Shown here in pieces: positions 1 through 8,859 of a DNA stretch of 64,000 nt. Position 1 is the stretch's first letter, and the number at the start of each line of letters is the position of its first letter. Origin of the DNA: a virus. Made by a program: the position numbers and the translations under genes. A model generated the notes under the pieces. The model ran no database searches. It had not been told where the DNA came from and saw only the letters and a list, made by a program, of their open reading frames with translations. Location of the stretch: IMG/VR virus record IMGVR_UViG_3300043436_004687, positions 1 to 64,000 of that record. One strand, written 5' to 3'.

Positions 1-123
1 TAAAATAAACATTGCAATAAACACACGTCTTTCTTTAGTTTGATCATTTAATAAGTCAATTATCACACAAGATAGGATAAACCCTATCAATAAAACATAT
101 GTTGTTAAAAAAAATCTATCCAT
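1..123 (-). CDS. Small membrane protein (C-terminus outside window)
   Basis: An open frame starts with ATG at 123 and runs off the left edge. The 41 visible residues begin MDRFFLTTYVLLIGFIL, a hydrophobic segment, followed by a charged loop (NDQTKERR) and the start of a second hydrophobic stretch. This suggests a small integral membrane protein with two helices. It lies 20 nt downstream of the next gene and is probably in the same operon. Function unknown. Confidence 0.55.
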   Translation of the reverse strand, partial: MDRFFLTTYVLLIGFILSCVIIDLLNDQTKERRVFIAMFIL

Positions 124-143
124 AATTTATTTATTTATTTTAA

Positions 144-560
144 TTAATGCCAATACCACCAAGAGCCGTAAGTTTGTTTTAAAGAATTTATTTTTACTTT
201 AACACGTTCTACCACCAATGGATGTTCTTTAGCTAATTTTAATTCTTTGGTGATTCTTTTAGTGATTTCTCTAACCCTCTTACCATATTTAGTAATATTA
301 GATTTTTCACCATTTCTTTGAATGTCTGAAAGCATCTTTCTATACTTAGGAATTTTAATTACTTCCTCTTCAGATAATTTACTTTCAGACATAATTTGTC
401 TTAAAAGTTTAGCTTCATCTTTATTACGAATATGTTTAGTTTCCTTACCAATCATATCATTGTAATTAATCAACCTTTCTTTTTTACTTAATGTAAAATC
501 TATTTTAGGTTCGTAGAATCCTGGAATTTTACTTGCATCTGGTTTAATATGTTGTAACAT
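144..560 (-). CDS. Basic hypothetical phage protein
   Basis: 138 residues, rich in Lys, Arg and Glu and predicted mostly helical, with a C-terminus ending in an aromatic patch (YGSWWYWH). No family was recognised. It is the first gene behind a clear -7 box (588-595), so it probably heads the operon that continues off the left edge. The Lys-rich make-up would suit a nucleic-acid-associated role, but that is a guess. Confidence 0.75.
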   Translation of the reverse strand: MLQHIKPDASKIPGFYEPKIDFTLSKKERLINYNDMIGKETKHIRNKDEAKLLRQIMSESKLSEEEVIKIPKYRKMLSDIQRNGEKSNITKYGKRVREITKRITKELKLAKEHPLVVERVKVKINSLKQTYGSWWYWH

Positions 561-587
561 AAAAATGGTTTTTAAAAATTAACATTA

Positions 588-595
588 CAAAGATA
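588..595 (-). promoter_or_regulatory. Bacteroidota-type -7 promoter box
   Basis: Reads TATCTTTG on the minus strand, matching TAnnTTTG, 28 nt upstream of the ATG at 560 and in a non-coding gap. The same box recurs before most minus-strand operons here. Confidence 0.6.
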
Positions 596-639
596 TAACA
601 TTAATTTCTAAAAACCAAATTTATTTATTAAAAAATGTA

Positions 640-1032
640 TTAAGAGTTTAAGAATGTTTTATATTCTTGTAACTTAACTACCTCAGCTTTATATGTTTCA
701 ATTTGACTCGATACTTTACCACTTTCTAATTTATTTTGATGTAATTTCTTTTCAACTTCTCTAACAGAACTTAACCAAGTTTGAACATCGAGATTATTTG
801 GAACTGAAAATTTTGCATTATTCAATTCTTTATTCAAATTAGTTTCTTCAGAGGTTAATTTTTTTAATTCCAATTCCAGCAATGGAATAAGATTAGTTTC
901 CCTAGTAACGATTTGAGTCTCTAGTTCAATACTTGCTCTTTCCACAAATTCATCAACCCTTTCAGAAAATAAGTCTTCTGGTGATTTTTTTGAATTTTTA
1001 ATTACCGTTTTTTTAAATTTTGATACATTCAT
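640..1032 (-). CDS. Coiled-coil hypothetical protein
   Basis: 130 residues. From about residue 30 on it is heptad-like, with long Glu/Lys/Leu runs (LELELKKLTSEETNLNKELNN and a second run near 85-125), so two antiparallel or dimeric coiled coils are likely. Its start overlaps the end of the upstream gene by 20 nt, indicating co-transcription. No enzymatic motif was seen and the function is unknown. Confidence 0.75.
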   Translation of the reverse strand: MNVSKFKKTVIKNSKKSPEDLFSERVDEFVERASIELETQIVTRETNLIPLLELELKKLTSEETNLNKELNNAKFSVPNNLDVQTWLSSVREVEKKLHQNKLESGKVSSQIETYKAEVVKLQEYKTFLNS

Positions 1033-2014
1033 TTTTATAAAATTTTAAATTAATATTAGTTTCTTTTATTGTTTGTTCTATTTTTGGGATGAAAATCTCG
1101 AACAATTTGTTTTCATTACTTTCCCCACCATCAAATTCATTATCAATTAGAGAATAGTAACCACAATCACTACAATCTTGTTTACAACCTTCCCGATATT
1201 CGTTTAAACCATAACCATTTGTATTGGTACATTCAAAATCATTATCATCAAATGATGGAATATATTGAATTAAATCATTTAACTCAAATTCAAAAACGTG
1301 TTTTCTTTGGATATTTAATTCCTCTACATTAATAAACCACATTCTTCCTTCATTCCATAAAACCCCAATTGAATTACTATTATAAGAACCAATTTCTTTA
1401 AAATTTTCTTGTAAATAATTTATTAATTTTTTATTTAAAGATAAACAATAACCACTAGTTGGAAATTGATTATCCTTTGATGGAAAGACTTTTTCTTGTA
1501 TAGAATCTAAAGATATAGAATACCCTCTGTTAGATACTATAGTTTCTTTTGGTTGACATATGAATTTTTCTAATTGTTTAATATCAAAATTCGGTTTACT
1601 AGAATTGTTATGTTCCAATACAAACCAAAAAGTTTTATAATTCCAAGCGATAGTTTTTGCTTTACCCTTATTTTCTAAACTACTATATTCCCTATGATTT
1701 TTTAGGTAAGTAATTAGTTCTGGTGTATGATAACATTTACCTTCATTAGGAAAGACATTTAAATTTCTATACTCTTTAAATAATTCAATATCTAAAAAAT
1801 TATCATCTTGTAATGGAGTTTCTGTTTCTTCTAAATTATCAACATATAAAGAGTATTCACTTTTATAAAATTTAAACATTACTAAGCAATTACATTTAGA
1901 AGTAAATTTATTAATAACAGAACTCCATTTTGAATTTTTGACTAATCTACTATTTCTTAATAGATCAAATTCTTCTTCATTTTTAACCCAAATTTTTTTA
2001 TTTAGTAAATCCAT
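1013..2014 (-). CDS. Hypothetical protein with C-terminal Cys cluster
   Basis: 333 residues. The protein contains two similar segments, each starting near a Phe-Pro followed by an aromatic/Cys motif and a hydrophobic helix (around residues 85-140 and 175-245), which suggests an internal repeat. Near residues 275-290 it has CKQDCSDCGYY, a possible metal-binding cluster. It overlaps the upstream ATG by 1 nt (ATAATG-type coupling) and the downstream gene by 20 nt. No family recognised. Confidence 0.75.
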   Translation of the reverse strand: MDLLNKKIWVKNEEEFDLLRNSRLVKNSKWSSVINKFTSKCNCLVMFKFYKSEYSLYVDNLEETETPLQDDNFLDIELFKEYRNLNVFPNEGKCYHTPELITYLKNHREYSSLENKGKAKTIAWNYKTFWFVLEHNNSSKPNFDIKQLEKFICQPKETIVSNRGYSISLDSIQEKVFPSKDNQFPTSGYCLSLNKKLINYLQENFKEIGSYNSNSIGVLWNEGRMWFINVEELNIQRKHVFEFELNDLIQYIPSFDDNDFECTNTNGYGLNEYREGCKQDCSDCGYYSLIDNEFDGGESNENKLFEIFIPKIEQTIKETNINLKFYKNECIKI

Positions 2015-2547
2015 TATTTTTGAAGTTTAAATTGTTCAAACCAATATTTTTTTGCTACTTCTGATTTAACACAATATTTAAAAACAGACTCTATCCAAGT
2101 TCTATTATAATCTTTTACAGCACCACTTTTAATTAATTCATTACCATATTTTACAGATTCATCTTCAACAAATTCATTGTTAAGTTTTATTTCTAAATCA
2201 CTATGAATACTTTGCGATATTGAAAAATTAATATTTAATCTTAATAATATATTAGCAAAATAATTTAAAAAGATTTCGCTACAATTTTCTAATTTAATGG
2301 TTTTTAACCACCATTCACTATGGGATTTAAAATCATCAGTATGAACAATCTTATCGTTTACGATGTAACCATTTGGAAATTCCATTTCTATTTTATTAAC
2401 CTTATCAATAAAATTCCAAATCTCTTTTTCAATGAGAAGTTTTTTAACTTCATCTTCTGAAACTGATTTACCATCGAAATATTTTTCATCTGAATTATTA
2501 CTAATTACTTTATAACCTCGATTGTTTTTTGTTATTTCTAGTCCCAT
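2014..2547 (-). CDS. Hypothetical protein
   Basis: 177 residues, with no signal peptide or membrane segment. The N-terminus (GLEITKNNRGYKVISNNSDEKYFDG) looks like a small beta-rich fold; the rest is helical and acidic. It overlaps the next gene by 1 nt, so translation is probably coupled. Not recognised. Confidence 0.75.
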   Translation of the reverse strand: MGLEITKNNRGYKVISNNSDEKYFDGKSVSEDEVKKLLIEKEIWNFIDKVNKIEMEFPNGYIVNDKIVHTDDFKSHSEWWLKTIKLENCSEIFLNYFANILLRLNINFSISQSIHSDLEIKLNNEFVEDESVKYGNELIKSGAVKDYNRTWIESVFKYCVKSEVAKKYWFEQFKLQK

Positions 2548-2550
2548 AAT

Positions 2551-2946
2551 TTAATTTAAACCATTTTTTAAGATTCGAAGTTTCTCTTCCAATTCCTTAA
2601 TTTCTTTCTCTTTTTCCGCTTTGATTTTTTTCTCTTTATCCTCAAAATCAATAATTTCATTTGAATTGGATTTTTCTATTTTAAAAGCGTATAAATCTAA
2701 TTCATTATGGTCACAATGCCAATCACAAATCACATAATTCCCACCAATTTTTTTAAACTCTTCTAATTTTGATATTAAAGAATCTATTTTTATTGTACCA
2801 GAATCATAATTATTATGGTTATTATTACCCAAAATTTGAAATGTTCTGAAAGTATTGCCATAATCAAAACCAAAATCTTCTAACACCATAGAATCTATAT
2901 ATTCCTTTGCAACTAAATTTGATGTAATATATAATGTTTTTTTCAT
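2551..2946 (-). CDS. Hypothetical protein, coiled-coil tail
   Basis: 131 residues. The first two thirds look globular, with a notable CDWHCDH motif around residues 73-79 that could bind metal. The last 30 residues are a Lys/Glu coiled coil. It sits 3 nt after the stop of the upstream gene at 2948. Function unknown. Confidence 0.7.
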   Translation of the reverse strand: MKKTLYITSNLVAKEYIDSMVLEDFGFDYGNTFRTFQILGNNNHNNYDSGTIKIDSLISKLEEFKKIGGNYVICDWHCDHNELDLYAFKIEKSNSNEIIDFEDKEKKIKAEKEKEIKELEEKLRILKNGLN

Positions 2947-2947
2947 A

Positions 2948-3247
2948 TTATTTTATTTTAAAATGAATATCATACATATAGTTAAAACCTTCACATTCAC
3001 GAAAATGTTGATTATCGACTAAAGTTATTTTAAATATTTTCTCAATTTCAATTGTTTTGAATTTAAATAAATATTTTCTCAATAAATTTTCATTTAATTT
3101 TTTATTAACCATTAAATGAATTGTTTTATTAAATGGATTATTACTATCAAACCATTTATACCAAAACTCATCTAAGTCTAAATTAAATAAATCATAACCC
3201 AATTGGATGATTTCTAATTCTATTTCTGGTTTAGCTATATGTTTCAT
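2948..3247 (-). CDS. Hypothetical protein, operon head
   Basis: 99 residues, acidic at the N-terminus and aromatic-rich, with no membrane segment. It is the first gene after the promoter box at 3268-3275 and is followed with almost no gap by five further genes. No family was recognised. Confidence 0.7.
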   Translation of the reverse strand: MKHIAKPEIELEIIQLGYDLFNLDLDEFWYKWFDSNNPFNKTIHLMVNKKLNENLLRKYLFKFKTIEIEKIFKITLVDNQHFRECEGFNYMYDIHFKIK

Positions 3248-3267
3248 GTTATCTTAAATTAATTATA

Positions 3268-3275
3268 CAAAGATA
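3268..3275 (-). promoter_or_regulatory. -7 promoter box
   Basis: TATCTTTG on the minus strand, 21 nt upstream of the ATG at 3247, in the gap after the endonuclease gene. It likely drives the operon from 3247 down to 640. Confidence 0.6.
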
Positions 3276-3299
3276 AGACTTTATTTTAAATAAAAAAAA

Positions 3300-4268
3300 T
3301 TATTTATTAATTTCTTTTTTAATTATTTCACTAAAATCATCATTTAATATTTCATTAATTTCATTAAGATCTATTTTTAAACATTCAGTATAACCATTAA
3401 AAATGGTTAAAGGAATATACTTATTATTTATAAATTTATTTAAGTAATATCTTTCCAAATAAATAGAATTATATAATGATGTTTTATATTCCAATAATAT
3501 TTTCACATTATATGGAAATTGTTTCCCAGAAAACCTATATTTAGTTTCTTCTTTTTTAGTAATACCTATTTTATAAAATAATTCATTATTATTACTACAT
3601 TCCACTAAATAAAATTTTGCATTTATTTTATTCCATAATAACTTATTTCTTTTGGCTAAAGTTATTGTATAACCACCAGTTAAATTTTCAAATGAACATT
3701 TAGGACACCCATTACTTTGTAAATGAAATCTTGGGGATATAGAGAATTCCCCATGTTTTTTACATGTAATATTTATTTTGCTATACCAATCAACAAAAGA
3801 ATCTGAATTATAAACATAAAGATTATTAAATTTCTTATTGGCTTTTAAACAAAAACTTTTAAAATCATTTTTATAATTTCTATTAATAACACTACATTTT
3901 TTACAACCTTGACCATTTATATGATTACGTACATTTTGATTGAAATCACCATGAATTTTACAAGTAATTATAACTTTATCAATCATTTTTTTATACTTAA
4001 ATTTATCATAAGTATAAAAGTTATTATGGATTTTATTAAAAATTTTTATAAAATATTCTTCTTTATTAATTGCTGACCCAATTCCTATTTTCGTATTATT
4101 TAACAATAGATTTGGTCTAACTTTACATAAACCAAATTTATTTTTAACTATTATTTTAATATTACTTTTTACATAATTACTTTCCACAGTAAATAATTTA
4201 TTTTTATAATCACCATTTTTTATTAATAACAATTTAATAAATTCCGAATGCGTAAGTTTTTTATTCAT
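3300..4268 (-). CDS. Putative homing endonuclease (Zn-ribbon repeats, GIY-YIG/T5orf172-like end)
   Basis: 322 residues. Two repeats of the form C-x2-HG-x-F-x(6)-H-x(4)-GC-x2-C lie around residues 105-125 and 168-190, the pattern of phage endonucleases with repeated zinc-ribbon DNA-binding modules. The last third (FYLVECSNNNELFYKIGIT, then ETKYRFSG) resembles a GIY-YIG/T5orf172 nuclease core. The gene sits 5 nt after thyA on the same strand, and thyA is a common target of phage homing elements. No split of thyA was seen. The nuclease assignment is inference from the motifs. Confidence 0.6.
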   Translation of the reverse strand: MNKKLTHSEFIKLLLIKNGDYKNKLFTVESNYVKSNIKIIVKNKFGLCKVRPNLLLNNTKIGIGSAINKEEYFIKIFNKIHNNFYTYDKFKYKKMIDKVIITCKIHGDFNQNVRNHINGQGCKKCSVINRNYKNDFKSFCLKANKKFNNLYVYNSDSFVDWYSKINITCKKHGEFSISPRFHLQSNGCPKCSFENLTGGYTITLAKRNKLLWNKINAKFYLVECSNNNELFYKIGITKKEETKYRFSGKQFPYNVKILLEYKTSLYNSIYLERYYLNKFINNKYIPLTIFNGYTECLKIDLNEINEILNDDFSEIIKKEINK

Positions 4269-4273
4269 TAAAA

Positions 4274-5602
4274 TTAATTTGATAAGGGAGTTTTTATAGC
4301 AGAATGAGATTGATAATTTTCTAATTTAAAATCACTAGGGGTACAAGATTCTAATAACTCATCAATAGTTCCATCAAACTTTATATTATCATTAAATCTT
4401 AATGTTGGTAGAGGAAATGGTTGTCTATGAGTTCTTAGTTTAATAATTTGTTTATCTCTAATTTGACCCGCCTTTTTATAATCCTTATCTTTAAGTAATT
4501 TATTTTTTTCTTCTTCTAATTCTAAATCAATTCCTAAATGTTCATTTACTGCATCAATTTGATTATCATAAATATGACAATCACCTATATTACCAATCAA
4601 GTCTTCTGGAATCATATTACACATCTTACCTAAGATGCATAATAAGGCACCATAAGATGCTATATTGAAGGGAATGCCAAGTGGGAAATCTGCTGATCTT
4701 TGATTCCATAATAATGAGATTGTTCGTTTAGGGACATTAATATCCTTTTCATTCATTAAATCTTCAAAGAATAAATCACCATCAGATAATTTATAGCCAT
4801 TTTCACTAACGGTGTCATTATCATAATGAGGGTGATGGTATTTTTCAGAATTATCAAAATAAAATTCTCTTCTTTCTTCCAAACTTAACTCTCTTGTATA
4901 AATTTGAAAATCAGTATGACATGGTGGTAATATAGCATCATCAATTTCACTAGGATTCCAAGCTGTTACCTTAAGCCTCCTTGAATCTGGGTTTGCTTTA
5001 ATTTCGTTGATTAAATCTTGAATTTGATCTATTGGGTATTGTTCTATTATTTGAGAAACATCATTTTCATAATTATATTTCCTCCAACCTCTCCATTGAG
5101 CACCATATATCCTACCAAGATTTCCCCATTTATTAGAAAATTCATCATCAGTTTTTATTTTGTTGATAAATTCTTCTTCTGTATAAGGTCTAAATTCACC
5201 TTTAGAAATAGTTCCACTAACAGTTCCATAAATATCTATTGATTTTGAATCAAATCCTTTAATAGTTATTACTCCATTCCCTCTACATTGAAAATTGTCA
5301 AAAGATAAATCTTTGGTTTGATTAAAATACTTCTTATAAGCATCCCCCACCCAAATAAAACAATTGTTATCAACCAAATATTTTAAATCAGTTCTACCAC
5401 TTAAAAACCAATGTAATTCGGTCATAATAGTCTTGAAACCCATTTTTTTTGTGGTTAAAATTGGAAATTTACCATCTTTAAATTTATATCTAATAGTTCT
5501 ACCAAATAAACTTCTTACACCACCATTTCTAGTTTCTTTCTTATGACCATTATCTAAAATATCTCTTAATATTTCTAAATAATCTTTATCTAATTTATTC
5601 AT
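4274..5602 (-). CDS. thyA: Thymidylate synthase
   Basis: Makes dTMP from dUMP using methylene-tetrahydrofolate. 442 residues, longer than the usual 260-320, with insertions between conserved blocks. Visible motifs: an N-terminal substrate-loop Arg (FGRTIRYKF, about 34), GRIYGAQWRGW (about 163-173), NPDSRRL (204-210), the catalytic ILPPCHTDFQ with Cys228, and SADFPLGIPFNIASYG. A DHFR gene at 46647-47165 would regenerate the folate cofactor. It is followed closely by an endonuclease gene and preceded without a gap by the ATP-grasp gene at 5603. Confidence 0.93.
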   Translation of the reverse strand: MNKLDKDYLEILRDILDNGHKKETRNGGVRSLFGRTIRYKFKDGKFPILTTKKMGFKTIMTELHWFLSGRTDLKYLVDNNCFIWVGDAYKKYFNQTKDLSFDNFQCRGNGVITIKGFDSKSIDIYGTVSGTISKGEFRPYTEEEFINKIKTDDEFSNKWGNLGRIYGAQWRGWRKYNYENDVSQIIEQYPIDQIQDLINEIKANPDSRRLKVTAWNPSEIDDAILPPCHTDFQIYTRELSLEERREFYFDNSEKYHHPHYDNDTVSENGYKLSDGDLFFEDLMNEKDINVPKRTISLLWNQRSADFPLGIPFNIASYGALLCILGKMCNMIPEDLIGNIGDCHIYDNQIDAVNEHLGIDLELEEEKNKLLKDKDYKKAGQIRDKQIIKLRTHRQPFPLPTLRFNDNIKFDGTIDELLESCTPSDFKLENYQSHSAIKTPLSN

Positions 5603-6721
5603 TTATTCTATTATATGAGGTAAAAACCTACTTGTATTATTTGTTATATATTCTGAACTTTCTCTAAAACCAATTCCAACTGATTCTTGACCAATTACCC
5701 AACTACCTATCAATACCTTATTACCATCAAATTCAGGCAACTTAAATAACTCTTGATATATAAAACCCTCTTCACCATATTCACCATCAGTAGACTCTAC
5801 CAACATATCATTTTCAAACAACTCAACATTAGCACCCTCTCTAGATAAAAAAGGTTTCTTAACATAATTTCTTAAATTACGTTTTTCAAAATAACATTCT
5901 AATAAGCTTTCGTGATTTGGAAACAATTCCCATAAAATTGGTAATATCGCTTTATTGCTTAATATCATTTTCCAAGAGGGTTCAATCCAAAGTGTATCTG
6001 TTTTGATTATATTTTTACCAAACTCTTCATTAACAATCCATTCCCAAGGATATAATTTAAATATATTTTTAATTGGGTTTTCATCTATATCGGTGAATTC
6101 ATTTCCATTCCAACCTATTTCATCGATATATATTAATTTGGTTTCAATTCCACCTTGAATAGCACAATCTCTCATATATTCAACTGTGGTTAAATCTTCT
6201 AATGATTCTCTAACACAAGTAAAATATAAAACACCATCATTAAGATATTCTTTTAAAACACCCCAATATTCAACAAGACGTTCATGCACAGAACTAAATT
6301 GATCTTTATTAGGGAATAAATCATTCATCCAATTCCATTGAACAACACCACATTCAAACAACGAAGTTGGTGTATCTGCATTGAATTCCAATAATTTTAA
6401 TTTACCATCCTTCATTACAAAATCAAATCTACCATAAATTGATGGTACATCGTTTTCCCAACTATCAATTATATGTTGATGCATATAATCTGGAATTCCA
6501 AAGCTACTTAATAAATTATTATCAATAACATGTTGAACGGCTTCTAAAGACATTGACCATAATTCATTGGTTGCTTTATATATTTGCTCACTTTCCTCTT
6601 TGGAAATTGAATAATAAGCACTCTCATCCCAATATGGTGTATCTGTAGAATGGAAACCAAAACCAATTTCTTCTAGTTTTGATTCCCAATCTTTTCTTTT
6701 ATTTATCTTTATTCTTTTCAT
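5603..6721 (-). CDS. Glutathionylspermidine-synthase-like ATP-grasp protein (YgiC type)
   Basis: 372 residues. It matches the GSP_synth/YgiC group: YGRFDFVMKDGKLKLLEFNADTP (ATP-grasp substrate block, about 95-117), WIEPSWKMILSNKA (about 246-259), and FLSREGANVELF (about 291-302) near the C-terminus. These enzymes form amide bonds with ATP; the bacterial YgiC branch has no settled substrate. It ends exactly where thyA begins, and its start follows directly on a YgiB-like lipoprotein gene (6722-7075), reproducing the ygiB-ygiC neighbourhood of bacteria. A role at the envelope is inference. Confidence 0.8.
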   Translation of the reverse strand: MKRIKINKRKDWESKLEEIGFGFHSTDTPYWDESAYYSISKEESEQIYKATNELWSMSLEAVQHVIDNNLLSSFGIPDYMHQHIIDSWENDVPSIYGRFDFVMKDGKLKLLEFNADTPTSLFECGVVQWNWMNDLFPNKDQFSSVHERLVEYWGVLKEYLNDGVLYFTCVRESLEDLTTVEYMRDCAIQGGIETKLIYIDEIGWNGNEFTDIDENPIKNIFKLYPWEWIVNEEFGKNIIKTDTLWIEPSWKMILSNKAILPILWELFPNHESLLECYFEKRNLRNYVKKPFLSREGANVELFENDMLVESTDGEYGEEGFIYQELFKLPEFDGNKVLIGSWVIGQESVGIGFRESSEYITNNTSRFLPHIIE

Positions 6722-7075
6722 TTAAGATGCTGAAGAAGAATGAGAACTACTACCAAACCCACCTCTTGATGAAACAACACTTCTTGAAGAAGAAATAGAA
6801 GTTTTATGAGAATTAGTCCCTATATTTGAATTGTGTGAAATAGAGGGACTATACATTCCACCATAATGATAAGAACCACCATAATATCCACCATAAGGTC
6901 TAAATGCAAGATACCACAATAAAAGATTGTTACTATGATGAGTTTGTTCATAAGAAGCCGTATTATCGCCTCTCATGTAAACTTTTTGTTCATCTTCATT
7001 CCATTCTTTTTCTTTATGACATGAAGCTAATAATGCTGTAATTAGCACCAACGAAACTATTTTTGACTTTCTCAT
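6722..7075 (-). CDS. Putative lipoprotein, YgiB/DUF1190-like
   Basis: 117 residues with a lipoprotein signal (basic start, hydrophobic core, LLASC lipobox at about residue 19). The mature part is low-complexity, with Gly/Tyr-rich (GGYYGGSYHYGGMY) and Ser-rich segments ending RGGFGSSSHSSS, as in YgiB/DUF1190 proteins. The next gene encodes the YgiC-like partner with no intergenic space. Expected to be exported and membrane-anchored in the infected host. Confidence 0.7.
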   Translation of the reverse strand: MRKSKIVSLVLITALLASCHKEKEWNEDEQKVYMRGDNTASYEQTHHSNNLLLWYLAFRPYGGYYGGSYHYGGMYSPSISHNSNIGTNSHKTSISSSRSVVSSRGGFGSSSHSSSAS

Positions 7076-7077
7076 AA

Positions 7078-7389
7078 TTATTGAACAGTTACAAATATTG
7101 GAAATTTAGCTTCATGATTGATTACTTTCATTTCACCATTCTCATCTTCAATAGTGTCATTTACATTTGGTAAATTGGGTGTTTTAGTGGTAAAAGTTTC
7201 TTGCATTAATACATTATTCACCCAAAACTTTTGGGTAATAATATGCAATGTTGAATCTTTTTGTACTACACAAGAAAGTAATACTTCTCGGCTACCTTTT
7301 TTATCAGGTTTAGCAGTTTCTTGCTCTGTTGTTTCTTTACAAGAAACAAGGGTAATTGTCAAAGCAATTACAAATAATAATTTTTTCAT
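7078..7389 (-). CDS. Small lipoprotein
   Basis: I place the start at 7389 (MKKLLFVIALTITLVSC), not at the earlier in-frame ATG at 7443, because the promoter box at 7413-7420 lies between them and a lipoprotein signal begins exactly here. About 103 residues, with the lipobox Cys near residue 17. The mature part is Thr/Lys-rich and beta-like. Function unknown; it is first in the ygiB-ygiC-thyA transcript. Confidence 0.7.
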   Translation of the reverse strand: MKKLLFVIALTITLVSCKETTEQETAKPDKKGSREVLLSCVVQKDSTLHIITQKFWVNNVLMQETFTTKTPNLPNVNDTIEDENGEMKVINHEAKFPIFVTVQ

Positions 7390-7412
7390 ATTTATATAAA
7401 ATTTAATTAGTG

Positions 7413-7420
7413 CAAATATA
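7413..7420 (-). promoter_or_regulatory. -7 promoter box
   Basis: TATATTTG on the minus strand, 24 nt before the lipoprotein ATG at 7389. It likely drives the lipoprotein, ygiB-like, ygiC-like and thyA genes. Confidence 0.6.
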
Positions 7421-7447
7421 ATAATTAATATTATATCTTGCAAGTTT

Positions 7448-7612
7448 TTAGATTACTTTTAAAAAACCAAATTCAATCCAACGAAATATAAAATCTGTTG
7501 AATATTCATTCAAATCAGTAATAATAGAACCTTTAACTCTATCATTAGAAGCTTTTATAATTGTTTCAGTTCTACTTTTAAATTCTAATTTATCACCTTT
7601 CTTTAGTTTCAT
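7448..7612 (-). CDS. Small hypothetical protein (54 aa)
   Basis: The frame runs from ATG at 7612, overlapping the upstream TAA by 1 nt, to TAA at 7448. It begins MKLKKGDKLEFKSRTETII, a small beta-barrel-like start. The tight coupling to the upstream gene and the length of the open frame support a real gene. Function unknown. Confidence 0.55.
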   Translation of the reverse strand: MKLKKGDKLEFKSRTETIIKASNDRVKGSIITDLNEYSTDFIFRWIEFGFLKVI

Positions 7613-7845
7613 TATAATCTTTTTAAAATTAATTCAAGTGCTTCCACATATTCAAATTTATCTTGAGTTATTTCTTCCTTTCTATCATATGAATGACAGC
7701 CAGCACTTTCTTCGAATCCACGATAAAATTTACCATCTTCTTCAAAAACCCAATTTTTCCAACCAATTTCTTTTTCAATTAATTTCTTAATAACGTCCTT
7801 TGGTTCTATTTGAACCTTTTGACTAAAATTTCCATATACTTGCAT
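7612..7845 (-). CDS. Hypothetical protein (77 aa)
   Basis: A small soluble protein with an amphipathic helix and a CHSYDRKEEIT segment. It is coupled to the 54-residue gene downstream by a TAATG overlap. Not recognised. Confidence 0.65.
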   Translation of the reverse strand: MQVYGNFSQKVQIEPKDVIKKLIEKEIGWKNWVFEEDGKFYRGFEESAGCHSYDRKEEITQDKFEYVEALELILKRL

Positions 7846-7856
7846 ATTTATTATTT

Positions 7857-8099
7857 TTATTCGTTATACCCTCTTCCATTCCAACCTTGACCATTAGCAA
7901 TTACTCTAGCTGATGGATCAACATAAATTCCACCATATTCACATAATTCACCATTTACTGTAATGGTTGCCGCCCCAGATATGATTACGTTATGTGCAGT
8001 TAAATAAGTATAAATTGCCATTGCAACTTCAGAACCAGTTAAATCTATTTGAACCCCTGGACCATATTCTGTTTTTCCCTTTCCAAATGATATTTCCAT
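7857..8099 (-). CDS. Conserved phage protein (80 aa), Gly-rich
   Basis: Contains FGKGKTEYGPGVQIDLTG followed by an alternating hydrophobic beta pattern (ITVNGELCEYGGIYVDPSARV) and a Gly-rich tail. I recall similar short proteins from many large phages, without assigned function. It sits in a minus-strand run with gaps under 12 nt. Confidence 0.7.
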   Translation of the reverse strand: MEISFGKGKTEYGPGVQIDLTGSEVAMAIYTYLTAHNVIISGAATITVNGELCEYGGIYVDPSARVIANGQGWNGRGYNE

Positions 8100-8103
8100 A
8101 ATT

Positions 8104-8529
8104 TTATTTTTTAGTTGCTTCTCTTAATATATTCAGAATTGATTCCTTATTTTGTTTATATAGACCAATATTTCTTTTAGATGGGTGAATTAATTCAAAT
8201 ATTTCAGTGTTGCATGAATATGTTTTATCTTTACTATAAAAATAATCTCTAGCAACATTACCCAATAAAATGATTTTATCAGCCAATTGGACTTTAAATT
8301 CTAATGAGCGTTCCCAATATTCATCCATTTGAAATCTACTTGGTTTTAGATGTCCACCATTTTCATCAAAACCTGGGAACTTATCATAAACCGCATCAAA
8401 GGTAAATAAATTCTGAGCTTCTTCTTTAGAAATACCTATTTCACTTAACCAATCATATAATTGAGTAGTGTCATAAGGATAAGTTTGCTTTTGATTTGCT
8501 GGCGCTTGACCAATAATTAGTGTTTTCAT
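8104..8529 (-). CDS. Uracil-DNA-glycosylase-superfamily-like protein
   Basis: 141 residues. It starts KTLIIGQAPA, the first motif of the UDG superfamily (family 4/5-like GxAPG variants), has ILLGNVARDYF in the middle strand, and ends with ELIHPSKRN, which matches the HPS-x-RN motif. Members excise uracil from DNA or bind damaged bases. No Fe-S cysteine set is evident. The substrate could differ, since many phage members are uncharacterised. Confidence 0.65.
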   Translation of the reverse strand: MKTLIIGQAPANQKQTYPYDTTQLYDWLSEIGISKEEAQNLFTFDAVYDKFPGFDENGGHLKPSRFQMDEYWERSLEFKVQLADKIILLGNVARDYFYSKDKTYSCNTEIFELIHPSKRNIGLYKQNKESILNILREATKK

Positions 8530-8859
8530 TTATTCTAAATTAAATTGTGGAATTGTTGATTGATTTTTAGACCAAACATTTATAATATCATTTCTGAATT
8601 CGGAAAATTCATTATAAAAAAATTTAAATGTATCAAGTTCAGTGTATCTACAATTTATGTCCGCTATATTCATTTCAAATCTTCGTTTAATTCTAATTTT
8701 TCTCTCTGGGCCATTTAAAAATAAAATAGTAAAGGCGAAATCAAATTCCACTTCAGTTATTGGTTCAAATTTATGAACGTAACCATCTGTATGGAAAATA
8801 TCACTAATACTATAAATTTTAGTTACATCAACTAAATCACCATTTATCGCTATAATCAT
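8530..8859 (-). CDS. Hypothetical protein (109 aa)
   Basis: Beta-rich N-terminus (MIIAINGDLVDVTKIYSIS) and a helical C-terminus. Its ATG overlaps the stop of the 31-residue membrane peptide upstream (ATGA). The next gene begins with no gap. Not recognised. Confidence 0.7.
   Translation of the reverse strand: MIIAINGDLVDVTKIYSISDIFHTDGYVHKFEPITEVEFDFAFTILFLNGPERKIRIKRRFEMNIADINCRYTELDTFKFFYNEFSEFRNDIINVWSKNQSTIPQFNLE

Noticed and set aside
5018-5546. Plus-strand ORFs opposite thyA (and similar ones opposite the ATP-grasp, sigma, DHFR and lipoprotein genes)
   Set aside because: Shadows of strong minus-strand coding sequence, with no motif or promoter.
3300-5602. An intron in thyA
   Set aside because: ThyA reads through as one frame with all motifs; the endonuclease gene lies after its stop and no group I core is seen. 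The extra length is due to in-frame insertions.
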